Source: JAHCHL01 sp964546835
Lineage (GTDB): Bacteria; Armatimonadota; Fimbriimonadia; Fimbriimonadales; ATM1
Assembly: GCA_964546835.1 (NCBI GenBank)
Contig: CAZJKW010000024.1
Span: forward strand, 1 to 21,884
DNA: 21,884 nt
Reading direction: 5' to 3'
Shown: piece after piece, positions 1-7,646 of the stretch
Layout of the letters: each line of letters starts with the position of its first letter
Position numbering within the stretch: position 1 is the first letter of the stretch
The notes under the pieces: generated by a model
Seen by the model: the letters and a program-made list of their open reading frames with translations, nothing else
Database searches by the model: none
Told to the model about the DNA's origin: nothing
Program-made: the position numbers and the translations under genes

Positions 1-378
1 TTGGCAAAACGTGTACTCAATTCTGATGTTGAGCCCAATTTTGTATTCCTGCCTTCAAAATTAGAAATCGGTAAGACTTGGCAAGCCAAATACAAAGTCA
101 ACGCAAATACCGGTCAAGTTTTGGAAATGACTTCTAACTTTAAGGTTCTTGGCAAAGAGAAAATAAAGGTTCCATTTGGTGAGTTTGAGGCCACGCTGAT
201 TGAAGAAAGCGGAACTGTAAAAACCGGCGAAATGAGCGCAACCCAAGTTGGAAAGTCCTGGTATGCAAATGGCGTCGGAATGGTCAAAACGGTTGCCACT
301 CAAACTATTACTTCAAAAGATGGCAAGAAAAAAACAAACCAGTTGACTTTCGAGGCGATTCCGCCTCCAAAGTCATAG
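1..378 (+). CDS. Uncharacterised exported-type beta-rich protein, 3' part (5' end cut by window)
   Basis: The reading frame is open from base 1 and ends at TAG 376-378, so this is most likely the C-terminal 125 residues of a longer protein; the TTG at base 1 has no visible ribosome site and need not be the start. I do not recognise a named family. The visible part is rich in beta-type alternation and shares landmarks with the next gene: IGKTW (residues 23-27) against VGDKW there, GKEKIKV (51-57) against GKEKIQI, and GVGMV (91-95) in both. The two are therefore tandem paralogues, and the third gene looks like a more distant one. Nine bases separate its stop from the next ATG, with an AGGAG just after the stop, so it heads (in this window) an operon running to 6155. 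Confidence 0.7.
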   Translation: MAKRVLNSDVEPNFVFLPSKLEIGKTWQAKYKVNANTGQVLEMTSNFKVLGKEKIKVPFGEFEATLIEESGTVKTGEMSATQVGKSWYANGVGMVKTVATQTITSKDGKKKTNQLTFEAIPPPKS

Positions 379-387
379 GAGAATTAA

Positions 388-987
388 ATGATCAGTTTGA
401 TTGCATTAACCTTCTTGATTCAAACGGATTCCTATTTTCCACTTAACATTGGAAATGAATGGGAATATAAAGTTCAATTTGGAAACGGATTGTTTGAAAT
501 TACACAAAAACATGTTTGTAAAGAACCGATTTCTTTGAATGGAGTTTCAGTTGTGCCAATGGAAGTCATTTTAGATGACAAACCGCAAACGATCACTTTT
601 TACCGAGAAAGCGAAGGATATTTTTGGATTGCCGGCTCAAAGGAAACCGGGTTGTTAGTTGCCCCACAAAAAATGATGCCAGTAAATCCAAAAGTGGGAG
701 ACAAGTGGGAATTTAAGGGTGATACAAGTTTTATGGGGCGGGCAACTCCAACGGTCATCAAAAGCAAAATCGCCGGAAAGGAGAAAATTCAAATATTCGG
801 AAAGGACGCAGAAGCTTTGAGAATTACGACTGAAACCAATTTTGGAACAAAAGAAGCATCTGCAAAAATGAACAGCACGGAATTGTATTTGCGTGGTGTT
901 GGCATGGTTTCCAGCCGACAGGAACTGTCTGAAAATGGGCGGAAGTCAATTGCAATCTTCACCTTAATCAAGTACAAGGTCAATTAA
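388..987 (+). CDS. Uncharacterised exported protein, paralogue of the preceding gene
   Basis: 199 residues with ATG start; AGGAG at 378-382 supports it. The first 12-15 residues (MISLIALTFLIQTDS) are a short hydrophobic leader that could act as a signal peptide, followed by YFPLNIGNEWEY, a motif type seen in many exported proteins of unknown role. Residues 100-174 repeat the landmarks of the upstream gene: VGDKWEF, GKEKIQI and GVGMV. No catalytic motif is visible. Its TAA overlaps the next ATG by one base (TAATG at 985-989), a sign of translational coupling. A structural or ligand-binding envelope role is possible, but nothing in the sequence shows which. The gene call is sound; the function is unknown. 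Confidence 0.85.
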   Translation: MISLIALTFLIQTDSYFPLNIGNEWEYKVQFGNGLFEITQKHVCKEPISLNGVSVVPMEVILDDKPQTITFYRESEGYFWIAGSKETGLLVAPQKMMPVNPKVGDKWEFKGDTSFMGRATPTVIKSKIAGKEKIQIFGKDAEALRITTETNFGTKEASAKMNSTELYLRGVGMVSSRQELSENGRKSIAIFTLIKYKVN

Positions 988-1583
988 TGAGTTTAAGAGT
1001 CCTATTCTGTTCCGCAATCTTTTCGCTGATTGGTTGCGCTTGTCAAAGTGGCGGCGGAAGTGGTGATTCAATATCTTTTTCAGAAGATTATTTTCCTAAG
1101 AAGTGGTCTACCGATGCGGTGTTAGATTTGGCAGGTGTTCGACTCAATTGCAAAATTGAATTGGTTGCCGAAAATCAAAATCGAGTCATCAAACTAATCA
1201 GTAATGGCGTCGTCGTTGAAGAGGAAAGTTATTCGCTAACAACCGATGGCCTGTCAATTACAAAAATTGGTCCGGGCGAAGGAGAGAAGTTTTCGCCTTC
1301 ACTACCCATTCTGAAATTTCCGAGTTCTGTTGGCGAAGTTGTAAAGTGGAATGGCAAGATTCTCATCGGACCACGAGAAATCGAAGCTGAGGCAGAGATA
1401 AAAACGAGAACGGAAACCACACGGATTGCTTCGGGTCAAGCGTCTGCCATTGTTTCGGAGATTAACCTGAAACTCAAGGACGGCTCACCTGTACCGGCAG
1501 GACGAAGACTTACTTTCTGGATAATCAAAGGAGAAGGCCCAATCAAGCGTGATTTTGGTAATCAGATTCGCGAACCGCGCTGA
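987..1583 (+). CDS. Putative lipoprotein of unknown function, distant paralogue of the two genes before it
   Basis: 198 residues. The N-terminus carries a lipoprotein signal: basic Arg4, hydrophobic stretch, then the lipobox LIGC with Cys17, followed by a Gly/Ser-rich linker (QSGGGSGDS) typical of a tether to the membrane. The mature part begins EDYFPKKW, like the YFP...W of the previous gene, and contains VGEVVKWNGK (compare VGDKWEFKGD) and a C-terminal GEGPIKRDFG where the relatives have GVGMV. This suggests a third, diverged member of the same family. ATG overlaps the upstream stop by one base. The next gene, moxR, follows with no terminator between. No enzyme motif is seen and the function is unknown. 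Confidence 0.8.
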   Translation: MSLRVLFCSAIFSLIGCACQSGGGSGDSISFSEDYFPKKWSTDAVLDLAGVRLNCKIELVAENQNRVIKLISNGVVVEEESYSLTTDGLSITKIGPGEGEKFSPSLPILKFPSSVGEVVKWNGKILIGPREIEAEAEIKTRTETTRIASGQASAIVSEINLKLKDGSPVPAGRRLTFWIIKGEGPIKRDFGNQIREPR

Positions 1584-1607
1584 TGATTGGGGATAAACTT
1601 CGCCGCA

Positions 1608-2555
1608 ATGACAGTTGAACAAGCCGCCGAAAAAGTAAGGGCTGAAGTTGGTAAGTCCGTTGTTGGTCAGTCCAAATTAGTCGAACAAGTTCTGGTTGCA
1701 CTCTTTGCAGACGGTCACGTCCTTCTTGAAGGGGTTCCGGGAGTTGCAAAAACTTTGTTGGTTCGCACGATTGCCAAAGCACTCGACTTGTCGTTTGGAA
1801 GAATTCAATTTACGCCCGATTTAATGCCGAGTGATGTTATTGGCACAAATATTTTTGACCAAAAGTTGGGTGAATTTACGTTAAGAAAAGGACCCGTTTT
1901 TGTTTCAATGCTCTTGGCAGATGAAATCAATCGTACGCCGCCAAAAACGCAGGCAGCTTTGTTAGAAGCAATGGAAGAACGCAGGGCAACCATTGATGGG
2001 CAGTCTCATTCTCTTCCAAGTCCTTTTGTTGTTTTTGCAACTCAAAACCCGATTGAATTCGAAGGCACTTATCCACTGCCAGAAGCACAATTAGATCGGT
2101 TTTTGCTAAAAATTGTTGTTCCATATCCTGAAGAACAAGATGAAGTAAAGATTTTGGAGAGATATTCTCAAGGATTTCGCGCACAAAAATTGGATGATGC
2201 AGGAATCGTTCCCGTTATTTCGCCAGAGGAGCTGATTGCCTTGCGAGAAGAAGTTAATCGCGTTAGAGTTGAGAGCAACATATTGAATTACATTAACACT
2301 TTGGTTAGAGCGACTCGAATGGCAGAAGTCATTGCAGTGGGTGGCTCGCCACGCGCCAGCATTGCAATTTTGCTATGTTCAAAAGGGCTTGCGGCAATTC
2401 GAGGCAGAGATTTTATTACCCCTGATGACGTGAAAGAAATTGCATTGCCGGTGTTACGCCATCGCGTTTTGTTGAGACCCGAAGCGGAAATTGAGGGGTT
2501 ATCGGCAGACCAAGCGATTTTGGGGCTTTTTGAAACGGTTCCTGTTCCTCGGTGA
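1608..2555 (+). CDS. MoxR-family AAA+ ATPase
   Basis: About 315 residues from the ATG at 1608; a TTG at 1587 would add seven residues (MGINFAA), but MoxR proteins normally start close to the xxVEQAAEKV helix, so I prefer 1608. Visible AAA+ parts: Walker A GVPGVAKT (42-49), Walker B LLADEINR (102-109), sensor-1 ATQNP (144-148) and arginine-finger region LPEAQLDRF (157-165). MoxR ATPases act as chaperone-like factors that mature or activate partner proteins, often together with a VWA/DUF58 protein. Here no DUF58, VWA or transglutaminase gene follows; instead a glycosyltransferase gene overlaps its end by four bases (GTGA). The partner is therefore not obvious. The family call is near certain, the role uncertain. 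Confidence 0.95.
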   Translation: MTVEQAAEKVRAEVGKSVVGQSKLVEQVLVALFADGHVLLEGVPGVAKTLLVRTIAKALDLSFGRIQFTPDLMPSDVIGTNIFDQKLGEFTLRKGPVFVSMLLADEINRTPPKTQAALLEAMEERRATIDGQSHSLPSPFVVFATQNPIEFEGTYPLPEAQLDRFLLKIVVPYPEEQDEVKILERYSQGFRAQKLDDAGIVPVISPEELIALREEVNRVRVESNILNYINTLVRATRMAEVIAVGGSPRASIAILLCSKGLAAIRGRDFITPDDVKEIALPVLRHRVLLRPEAEIEGLSADQAILGLFETVPVPR

Positions 2556-3571
2556 AAATCTTACAATTGCACAGGCAATCTTATGGAGGGATTGCCACGC
2601 ATGTAGATTCAATCAATGAACTACTCAATCAAAAGGGTTTTTTTTCGCACGAATTCAATTGCGAAAGCCAAGTTGGCAATCTACCCTCCTTTTGGTCTGA
2701 CCGAGCGTTTGTCAAATGGCTACGGGAATATTCAAAAGATTTCGACTTGGTTCATGCGCACGGATATATGCCTGCGTGGGTGTGCTCAGAACTAAACACC
2801 ATTCCGTGGATTTACACAGCACATTCGGTTTTGAAAAATGCGCGTTATAGCTTAATTAAGAGACTTAATCGGTCACGCGCTGGGATTTGTGTCAGCAGTT
2901 TTCTTGAATCCGAGCTAAGTCATCTGGGTGCATCAAGACTGAAGGTTATTCCGGGTGGAATTTTATTGCCGCAAATTGAAGAAGTTCCCAAATGGCAAGC
3001 AAAACAGAGATTTGCAATTCCAGACGGAATTCCTGTGATTGGCGGTTTAGGCAGATTAGTTAAGGATAAAGGATTTGATACATTAATCAAAGCCATGAAA
3101 GAAGTCTGGTGGGAGTTTGAAGACGCGATCTTGTTAATCAGCGGTGAGGGACCCGAATGGGAGAAACTAAACGATTTGAAACTGCAAAGTCAAAAACCGG
3201 AAAACATTCGGCTATTGGGTAAATGGTCAATTGCGCAAGAACTGTATCAAACGAGTGATTTGTTTGTAATGCCAAGTAGGTCTGAGGCATTGGGACTGGC
3301 TGCCATCGAGGCCATGTCGCTGGGTACGCCCGTTCTTGCGAGACGCACCGGCGGATTGGCAGAAGTGTTAGAGGAAGGAGTTTCCGGAAAGTACTTTGAA
3401 GGGGGTTCGTCCGAATTGGCAATCTCAATTAACCAAATGCTGGAGACTCCGACACTATTGGAGGCGATGGCAAGCGCAGCACGAGCAAGGGCCTTTGAAC
3501 GATTCGACCTGTCTAAGAACCTGGACCGCATCATAGACGTCTATTTGACCGCAACGAAGGAAAATCAATGA
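2552..3571 (+). CDS. GT4-family glycosyltransferase
   Basis: 339 residues, GTG start inside the moxR stop (GTGA overlap). It has the two-domain GT-B layout: N-terminal GGIATHV glycine-rich loop (12-18) and VHAHG (67-71), then the C-terminal donor-binding half with GRLVKDKGFDTLI (167-179), ISGEGPEW (196-203) and the retaining-GT signature E245-x7-E253 inside SRSEALGLAAIEAMSLGTP. This is the glycosyltransferase group 1 (GT4) family, which uses nucleotide-sugar donors to build cell-envelope or exopolysaccharide glycans. The acceptor and sugar cannot be read from sequence. Context, in an operon with a peptidoglycan peptidase and an exported prolyl isomerase, fits an envelope job. No transmembrane segment is visible, so it is cytosolic or peripheral. 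Confidence 0.93.
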   Translation: MKILQLHRQSYGGIATHVDSINELLNQKGFFSHEFNCESQVGNLPSFWSDRAFVKWLREYSKDFDLVHAHGYMPAWVCSELNTIPWIYTAHSVLKNARYSLIKRLNRSRAGICVSSFLESELSHLGASRLKVIPGGILLPQIEEVPKWQAKQRFAIPDGIPVIGGLGRLVKDKGFDTLIKAMKEVWWEFEDAILLISGEGPEWEKLNDLKLQSQKPENIRLLGKWSIAQELYQTSDLFVMPSRSEALGLAAIEAMSLGTPVLARRTGGLAEVLEEGVSGKYFEGGSSELAISINQMLETPTLLEAMASAARARAFERFDLSKNLDRIIDVYLTATKENQ

Positions 3572-4443
3572 TCAACCCATTCTTAATTTCGCTATGGCTA
3601 ACCGTTCAATCGGGACTCATAACAGTTGATTTGCCAAATGACAAGATTCTTGCACTGCCAAAAGCAGGAACCATTGTTGGAACCGTAAACGGAAAAAATA
3701 TTACCGTTGAAGAAGTTCAAAAATTGATGTGGGATTGGAACGCATTTCAAACCGTACAGGAAATTATTGGAGCTTCCATCATCGAAGATGAGGCAAAAAA
3801 AGAGAATCTAACCGTTGCTCATGAAGAAGTCGTCGCCCGACTGGAAACCGAAATCGGCGGTTTGAGAGCCACCATTCGACCCGGTTGGACTTTTGAAGAT
3901 GAACTACGAGCACAAAATGCAAGTTACTCTCGTTTATATTTGAGAACTCGAACACAACTTCTTTCCGAGAAAATCGTTCTTAAAGAATTCAAGGCGCAAA
4001 ATGTAAAACTAATTAACCAGATTATTATTCGCCCAAAAGATGAATTAGAAGGATCAAAAACGTTGGCAAGAGAAAAGGCTGACAAGGCAAAAGAAGCATT
4101 AATCAAAGGTGACACTTGGAGTTCAGTGGTTCAAAGATTCAGTGAAGACGAGGCGACTAAGATGATCGATGGCCGGGTTGGTTGGATTCCAATTTCAGAA
4201 CTTCCGATAGAAGCACGAGAAAAAGCAAAAACTTTAAAAGATGGTGAATGGATGGGACCTCTAAATGTGGCTGGCGGATTCGTATTTTTTAGACTTGAGA
4301 AAAACGGTCCTCCGCCAGTTAACGAATTTGAAGCATCGAAAAATGCCTACCTTTCACGTAACTTAAGGTTTTTTTACCAACGGGTACAGGAGCAATCCTT
4401 GTTTGAAAATAAGATTGTTCCTCCAACAAAAAAGCCGGGATAA
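3568..4443 (+). CDS. Exported parvulin-type peptidyl-prolyl isomerase (SurA/PrsA-like)
   Basis: 291 residues; ATG overlaps the upstream stop (ATGA), with AAGGA seven bases before it. The N-terminus has a weakly hydrophobic leader (FLISLWLTVQSGLITV), so export is likely. Residues 35-140 form a helical SurA-N-like chaperone segment with the usual VGTVNGKNITVEEV opening. Residues about 147-245 form the parvulin domain: NQIIIRP, AKEALIKGDTW, VQRFSED, GRVGWIPISELP and GPLNVAGGFVFFRL match the expected order of strands and helices. Such proteins help secreted proteins fold outside the cytoplasm. The adjoining dacB-type gene begins directly after its stop, so both are probably made together. The exact substrate is unknown. 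Confidence 0.9.
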   Translation: MINPFLISLWLTVQSGLITVDLPNDKILALPKAGTIVGTVNGKNITVEEVQKLMWDWNAFQTVQEIIGASIIEDEAKKENLTVAHEEVVARLETEIGGLRATIRPGWTFEDELRAQNASYSRLYLRTRTQLLSEKIVLKEFKAQNVKLINQIIIRPKDELEGSKTLAREKADKAKEALIKGDTWSSVVQRFSEDEATKMIDGRVGWIPISELPIEAREKAKTLKDGEWMGPLNVAGGFVFFRLEKNGPPPVNEFEASKNAYLSRNLRFFYQRVQEQSLFENKIVPPTKKPG

Positions 4444-5694
4444 ATGTTACTCTGTCTAGCAATTGCTGGAATAATCGGTCAAGGCAACCTATCATTTGAT
4501 TTATCTGAAATTGTCTCTGGTCCCGAACTTAAACAAGCAACGGTCGGAATTTTTGTAAAAAAAGTCAACGGCGATACATTATTCGAACTGAATTCACAAA
4601 AGAGACTTGTAACCGCAAGCAATACAAAGTTATTGACAGCGTTTTTGGTTTGGAATCTATTTGGCTCAAGTTCAATGGTTTCAACTACGGCCTGGCGAGT
4701 TGGAAATAATGTTTTCATAAAAGGCGGCGGAGACCCATCACTCTCGGTAACGGAACTAAAGTCAATTCAGACCGAATTGAACGTTAAACCTACCGATACA
4801 GTTTATTTTGATGACTCACGATTTGATAATGAAAAAAGAGTCCCATCGTGGCAATTAGAAGATATTGAAACTGGGGAAACGGCTGAAGTTACTGCCCTAA
4901 CCGTTAACCGTGGAATTGTGGAAGTTTGGATGAATCACGGCAAAGTTGAATTGCGACCCCTTGATTTTGGTCTACGTGTCAATTCAACTGTTAAAAATGG
5001 TCCCGACAAAACAAATATCTTCTTAAGTATTGGCAGTTCGGTTATTCATGTTTCCGGCACATTTCCTGATGAAATTTCCGAAAAACGGTTGGGCAAAATT
5101 GGCCTTCCCAACGCAGGTCTTTGTGCCGCGAAAATAATATCGCCAAAAGCAAAACGAGTAACTGGATTGGTGCCTCCAAATGAAGCCAGAGTATATTTCC
5201 CAAAAAGAATTCATGAGTTAACTTCCACGATGCTTAAAGAAAGTAATAACTTGTTTGCTGAATCCCTACTAAGATTATGTAATGAGCAAGGTAATCGAGA
5301 ACTCAGCATCAACAAAATTGAACAGTTGCTTGGCCATATTCAAATTGATCCAACAGAATTTAGAATGACCGACGGAAGTGGCGTATCCCGGTACAACGAA
5401 ATGACGCCTCGTGCAATTGTGAAACTCTTAGAATCAATGTATAACCGGTTTGGTCAAACTGCAGTAGAATCTTTGGCAAGGCCAGGTGAAGGAACTTTAA
5501 AAACTCGCTTGATTGGCCAGAAAGTGTTTGCGAAAACCGGAACATTGCTCGGAGTTTCTTGCTTGAGCGGTTACCTCGCAACGCCAAATGGAATTGTCGC
5601 GTTTAGCATAATGATGAATCATTACGCTTGCGAAACAGTCGAGGCAAGAAAATTGCAAGACATGATCATTTCTCGAATTGCAAAGGAGTTTTAA
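4444..5694 (+). CDS. dacB: D-alanyl-D-alanine carboxypeptidase/endopeptidase, PBP4 type (peptidase S13)
   Basis: 416 residues, ATG directly after the upstream TAA. A short hydrophobic leader (MLLCLAIAGIIG) suggests export. All three active-site motifs of class C penicillin-binding proteins are present: SxxK as S59-N-T-K62 within TASNTKLLTA, SxN as S267-N-N269, and KTG at 364-366. The PBP4 marker DGSGVSRYNEMTP (310-322) and the ISPKAKRVTG insertion region also fit family S13. The enzyme trims the terminal D-Ala of peptidoglycan stem peptides and may cut cross-links. Length is slightly below the typical 450-480. It sits between the prolyl isomerase and bcp with 0 and 2 base gaps. Confidence 0.94.
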   Translation: MLLCLAIAGIIGQGNLSFDLSEIVSGPELKQATVGIFVKKVNGDTLFELNSQKRLVTASNTKLLTAFLVWNLFGSSSMVSTTAWRVGNNVFIKGGGDPSLSVTELKSIQTELNVKPTDTVYFDDSRFDNEKRVPSWQLEDIETGETAEVTALTVNRGIVEVWMNHGKVELRPLDFGLRVNSTVKNGPDKTNIFLSIGSSVIHVSGTFPDEISEKRLGKIGLPNAGLCAAKIISPKAKRVTGLVPPNEARVYFPKRIHELTSTMLKESNNLFAESLLRLCNEQGNRELSINKIEQLLGHIQIDPTEFRMTDGSGVSRYNEMTPRAIVKLLESMYNRFGQTAVESLARPGEGTLKTRLIGQKVFAKTGTLLGVSCLSGYLATPNGIVAFSIMMNHYACETVEARKLQDMIISRIAKEF

Positions 5695-5696
5695 CC

Positions 5697-6155
5697 ATGA
5701 TTGAGATCGGAATGCCATTTCCGCTACTGAAACTAAATGACCAAAATGGAAAGATGTTTGATATGAACGAATTAATCGGTGCGCCATTTTTAGTTTATTT
5801 TTATCCTAAGGATGATACAAGTGGATGCACAGCGGAAGCATGCGATTTTAGAGACAGTTTTCCAAAATTTAAGTCGGTAAAAGTAATCGGCGTAAGCCCC
5901 GACTCTCCAAAATCTCACAAAAAATTCGCGGACAAGTATTCTTTGCCGTTTGTTTTGTTGGCAGATGAAGACCACAAATTAGCCGAAATGTGTGGCGTTT
6001 GGGTCGAAAAAAGTATGTATGGCAAGAAGTATATGGGGGTCCAACGATCAACTTTCTTAATGGATGAGAGCGGGAAAATTGTTTATGTTTGGGAGAACGT
6101 GAAGCCACAGGGTCACGCAGAAGCGGTTCTAATGGTAATCAACAGCCGGGAATAA
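5697..6155 (+). CDS. bcp: Peroxiredoxin, Bcp/PrxQ type (thioredoxin-dependent thiol peroxidase)
   Basis: 152 residues from ATG 5697; a longer in-frame opening exists upstream inside dacB, but AAAGGAG at 5682-5688 sits eight bases before 5697 and the protein aligns with Bcp from there. The peroxidatic cysteine is C44 in DDTSGCTAEAC, with C49 five residues later as the resolving cysteine of atypical 2-Cys PrxQ. YPKDDTSGC, GVSPDSPKSHKKFADKYSLPF and GVQRSTFLMDESGKI are family landmarks. The enzyme reduces hydrogen peroxide and organic peroxides in the cytoplasm using thioredoxin. It is the last gene of the operon; an intrinsic terminator overlaps its final codons. Confidence 0.96.
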   Translation: MIEIGMPFPLLKLNDQNGKMFDMNELIGAPFLVYFYPKDDTSGCTAEACDFRDSFPKFKSVKVIGVSPDSPKSHKKFADKYSLPFVLLADEDHKLAEMCGVWVEKSMYGKKYMGVQRSTFLMDESGKIVYVWENVKPQGHAEAVLMVINSRE

Positions 6156-6177
6156 TCAAACGATTCCCGGCTGTTTT
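6141..6177 (+). terminator. Intrinsic terminator at the end of bcp
   Basis: A perfect 13-bp inverted repeat, AACAGCCGGGAAT (6141-6153) and ATTCCCGGCTGTT (6163-6175), with a 9-nt loop, followed by TTTT and a further T-rich stretch. The stem includes the last codons and part of the stop codon of bcp. Read on the minus strand the same hairpin lies eight bases beyond the stop of the converging gene, but it lacks a T tract there, so it would be weaker in that direction. Confidence 0.88.
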
Positions 6178-6182
6178 CAGTC

Positions 6183-7586
6183 TTACCTTGACCTCAAAAG
6201 GTCCCTCAGATATAGCTCACAAACCGGCCTTTTCTGATAATTGTTTCCAAGCAAGTCTTGCAATCTACGAATTGCTTGATAACGACTAACACCCTGGTCA
6301 CGTTCATAGCGGATCCAAAACTCATTCCACCAATTTGGCGGCTGAATTTTGACTCCATCATATTCAGTTATCCTTCCAGTTTTTCCGCCGGTTACCAAAC
6401 TTCCTACCGAACCACTCCACGAGTAAATTTGATCAATTTGGTTTTTTATGGCGAGCACATCTTTTTGCGATACGATTCCGTTTGAAGTTGCTTTGTAAAA
6501 CTGAATCGTAACGCGAATTGGAAACCTTTCATCTCGCTCAATAGAAAGATTATCTGTTTCAGTAAACGGGCCTTCCAATTCACCATGACCAATGACAGCA
6601 CTTTCAACGTCGCTTTTCTCACGTGAAGAATAGGATTTATAGTCACCGCCGGATGGCGCACTGTTTTCCGGCACACCGCCATAGTAAGGGCGAATCGGTC
6701 TTGATTTCTGTTTTAGCGGAACCTGAATCAATAAAACCATGTTCATCCCTGAATTTGCGTTGTTGTCGTCCGGTAAGTCTGGGTTTCTAGGATTTTCGTT
6801 TCGAAAGTCAGACATTCTCTGTCCGGTTAAACTCGCCCTCATGCCATTTGAGTTGTGAAACAGACGCTGCCCCCAAATCGTTCCGTTTCTAAAAGCATCC
6901 CTTTGATTATCAATAATTGTCATGCTTGTACCTTCACGCGTTGCCAATATGGCAAGTACTGCAGGATCGTTTTTGGTTGATTGATAATTAAAAATTACTG
7001 GATTGAATTGTGCAATTCCATTCTGCGGAATAGGCAAAAAACTTGCTTGTGCACTAACTAAAACCATTGAATCCCGCGGTGCCAACAGCGATTTCTTAGA
7101 AGACTTCCAAGATCGAGGGTCCGACATATACCGCGCCGGATTCTGCAGATACTCATACAAAGAGATGCGTCTTAAAGATTTTCCTTTTTCGTTTCCAACA
7201 AGCAATGTAAACTCTCTTGGGTCTATGTCACAAGTCAAGTCAGAAAAATTCGGATATCGAATGACTGGCATTGAGAAAACTTCAAATCCTCTTCTGCTGT
7301 TCTCGTACCCAACTTGAATGGTCATGTCCGAGATGTTTGGACCAACCGATGAGTTTTTGTAACGGCCCGTATCTTCCCAGGTCAAATTCAATAGATTAAG
7401 TCCGGCTCGAGCCACAAGATTTACGGCATTCACATTACTTACCATTTGAGCCGTTCTTTCAATTACGGTTCGATAATCCGATGATTGACGGCTGTTCAGT
7501 CGCGGGATAGGCTCCCAGCCCGTTTGGCTTTGGGACATGACCGAAAGCCCGGTAACGAAGATTGCAGCACCAATTTTTTTGTTCAC
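6183..7586 (-). CDS. Exported protein of unknown function
   Basis: 467 residues from a GTG at 7586-7584. I chose this start because AAAGGAG lies at 7599-7593, six bases before it; an in-frame TTG at 7604 would overlap this ribosome site. The protein opens MNKKIGAAIFVTGLSVMSQS, a classical signal peptide. The mature part has no motif I recognise. It is Asn/Arg/Ser-rich, with one long stretch of beta-type sequence and a C-terminal helical section (YQAIRRLQDLLGNNY). A single WW pair in QPPNWWNEFW is notable. It lies 60 bases after the tricorn gene on the same strand, so co-transcription is plausible. The gene call is good; the function is unknown. Confidence 0.82.
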   Translation of the reverse strand: MNKKIGAAIFVTGLSVMSQSQTGWEPIPRLNSRQSSDYRTVIERTAQMVSNVNAVNLVARAGLNLLNLTWEDTGRYKNSSVGPNISDMTIQVGYENSRRGFEVFSMPVIRYPNFSDLTCDIDPREFTLLVGNEKGKSLRRISLYEYLQNPARYMSDPRSWKSSKKSLLAPRDSMVLVSAQASFLPIPQNGIAQFNPVIFNYQSTKNDPAVLAILATREGTSMTIIDNQRDAFRNGTIWGQRLFHNSNGMRASLTGQRMSDFRNENPRNPDLPDDNNANSGMNMVLLIQVPLKQKSRPIRPYYGGVPENSAPSGGDYKSYSSREKSDVESAVIGHGELEGPFTETDNLSIERDERFPIRVTIQFYKATSNGIVSQKDVLAIKNQIDQIYSWSGSVGSLVTGGKTGRITEYDGVKIQPPNWWNEFWIRYERDQGVSRYQAIRRLQDLLGNNYQKRPVCELYLRDLLRSR

Positions 7587-7617
7587 GTTTTGCTCCTTTG
7601 GCAATGAGTGTCCTCAG

Positions 7618-7638
7618 GAACTTCGAACGTTCATGAAC
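7618..7638. promoter_or_regulatory. Cluster of overlapping palindromes between tricorn and the next gene
   Basis: Within 21 bases lie three overlapping perfect palindromes: TTCGAA (7622-7627), GAACGTTC (7625-7632) and GTTCATGAAC (7629-7638). The GAAC/GTTC element recurs four times at close spacing. The position, 32-52 bases upstream of a GTG start, fits an operator or a processing site. No T tract follows, so it is not a standard terminator. No regulator is known. Confidence 0.25.
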
Positions 7639-7646
7639 AGAATAGG

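Noticed and set aside
5628..5696. Longer N-terminus for bcp starting inside dacB
   Set aside because: AAAGGAG precedes ATG 5697 at proper spacing and Bcp proteins start there.
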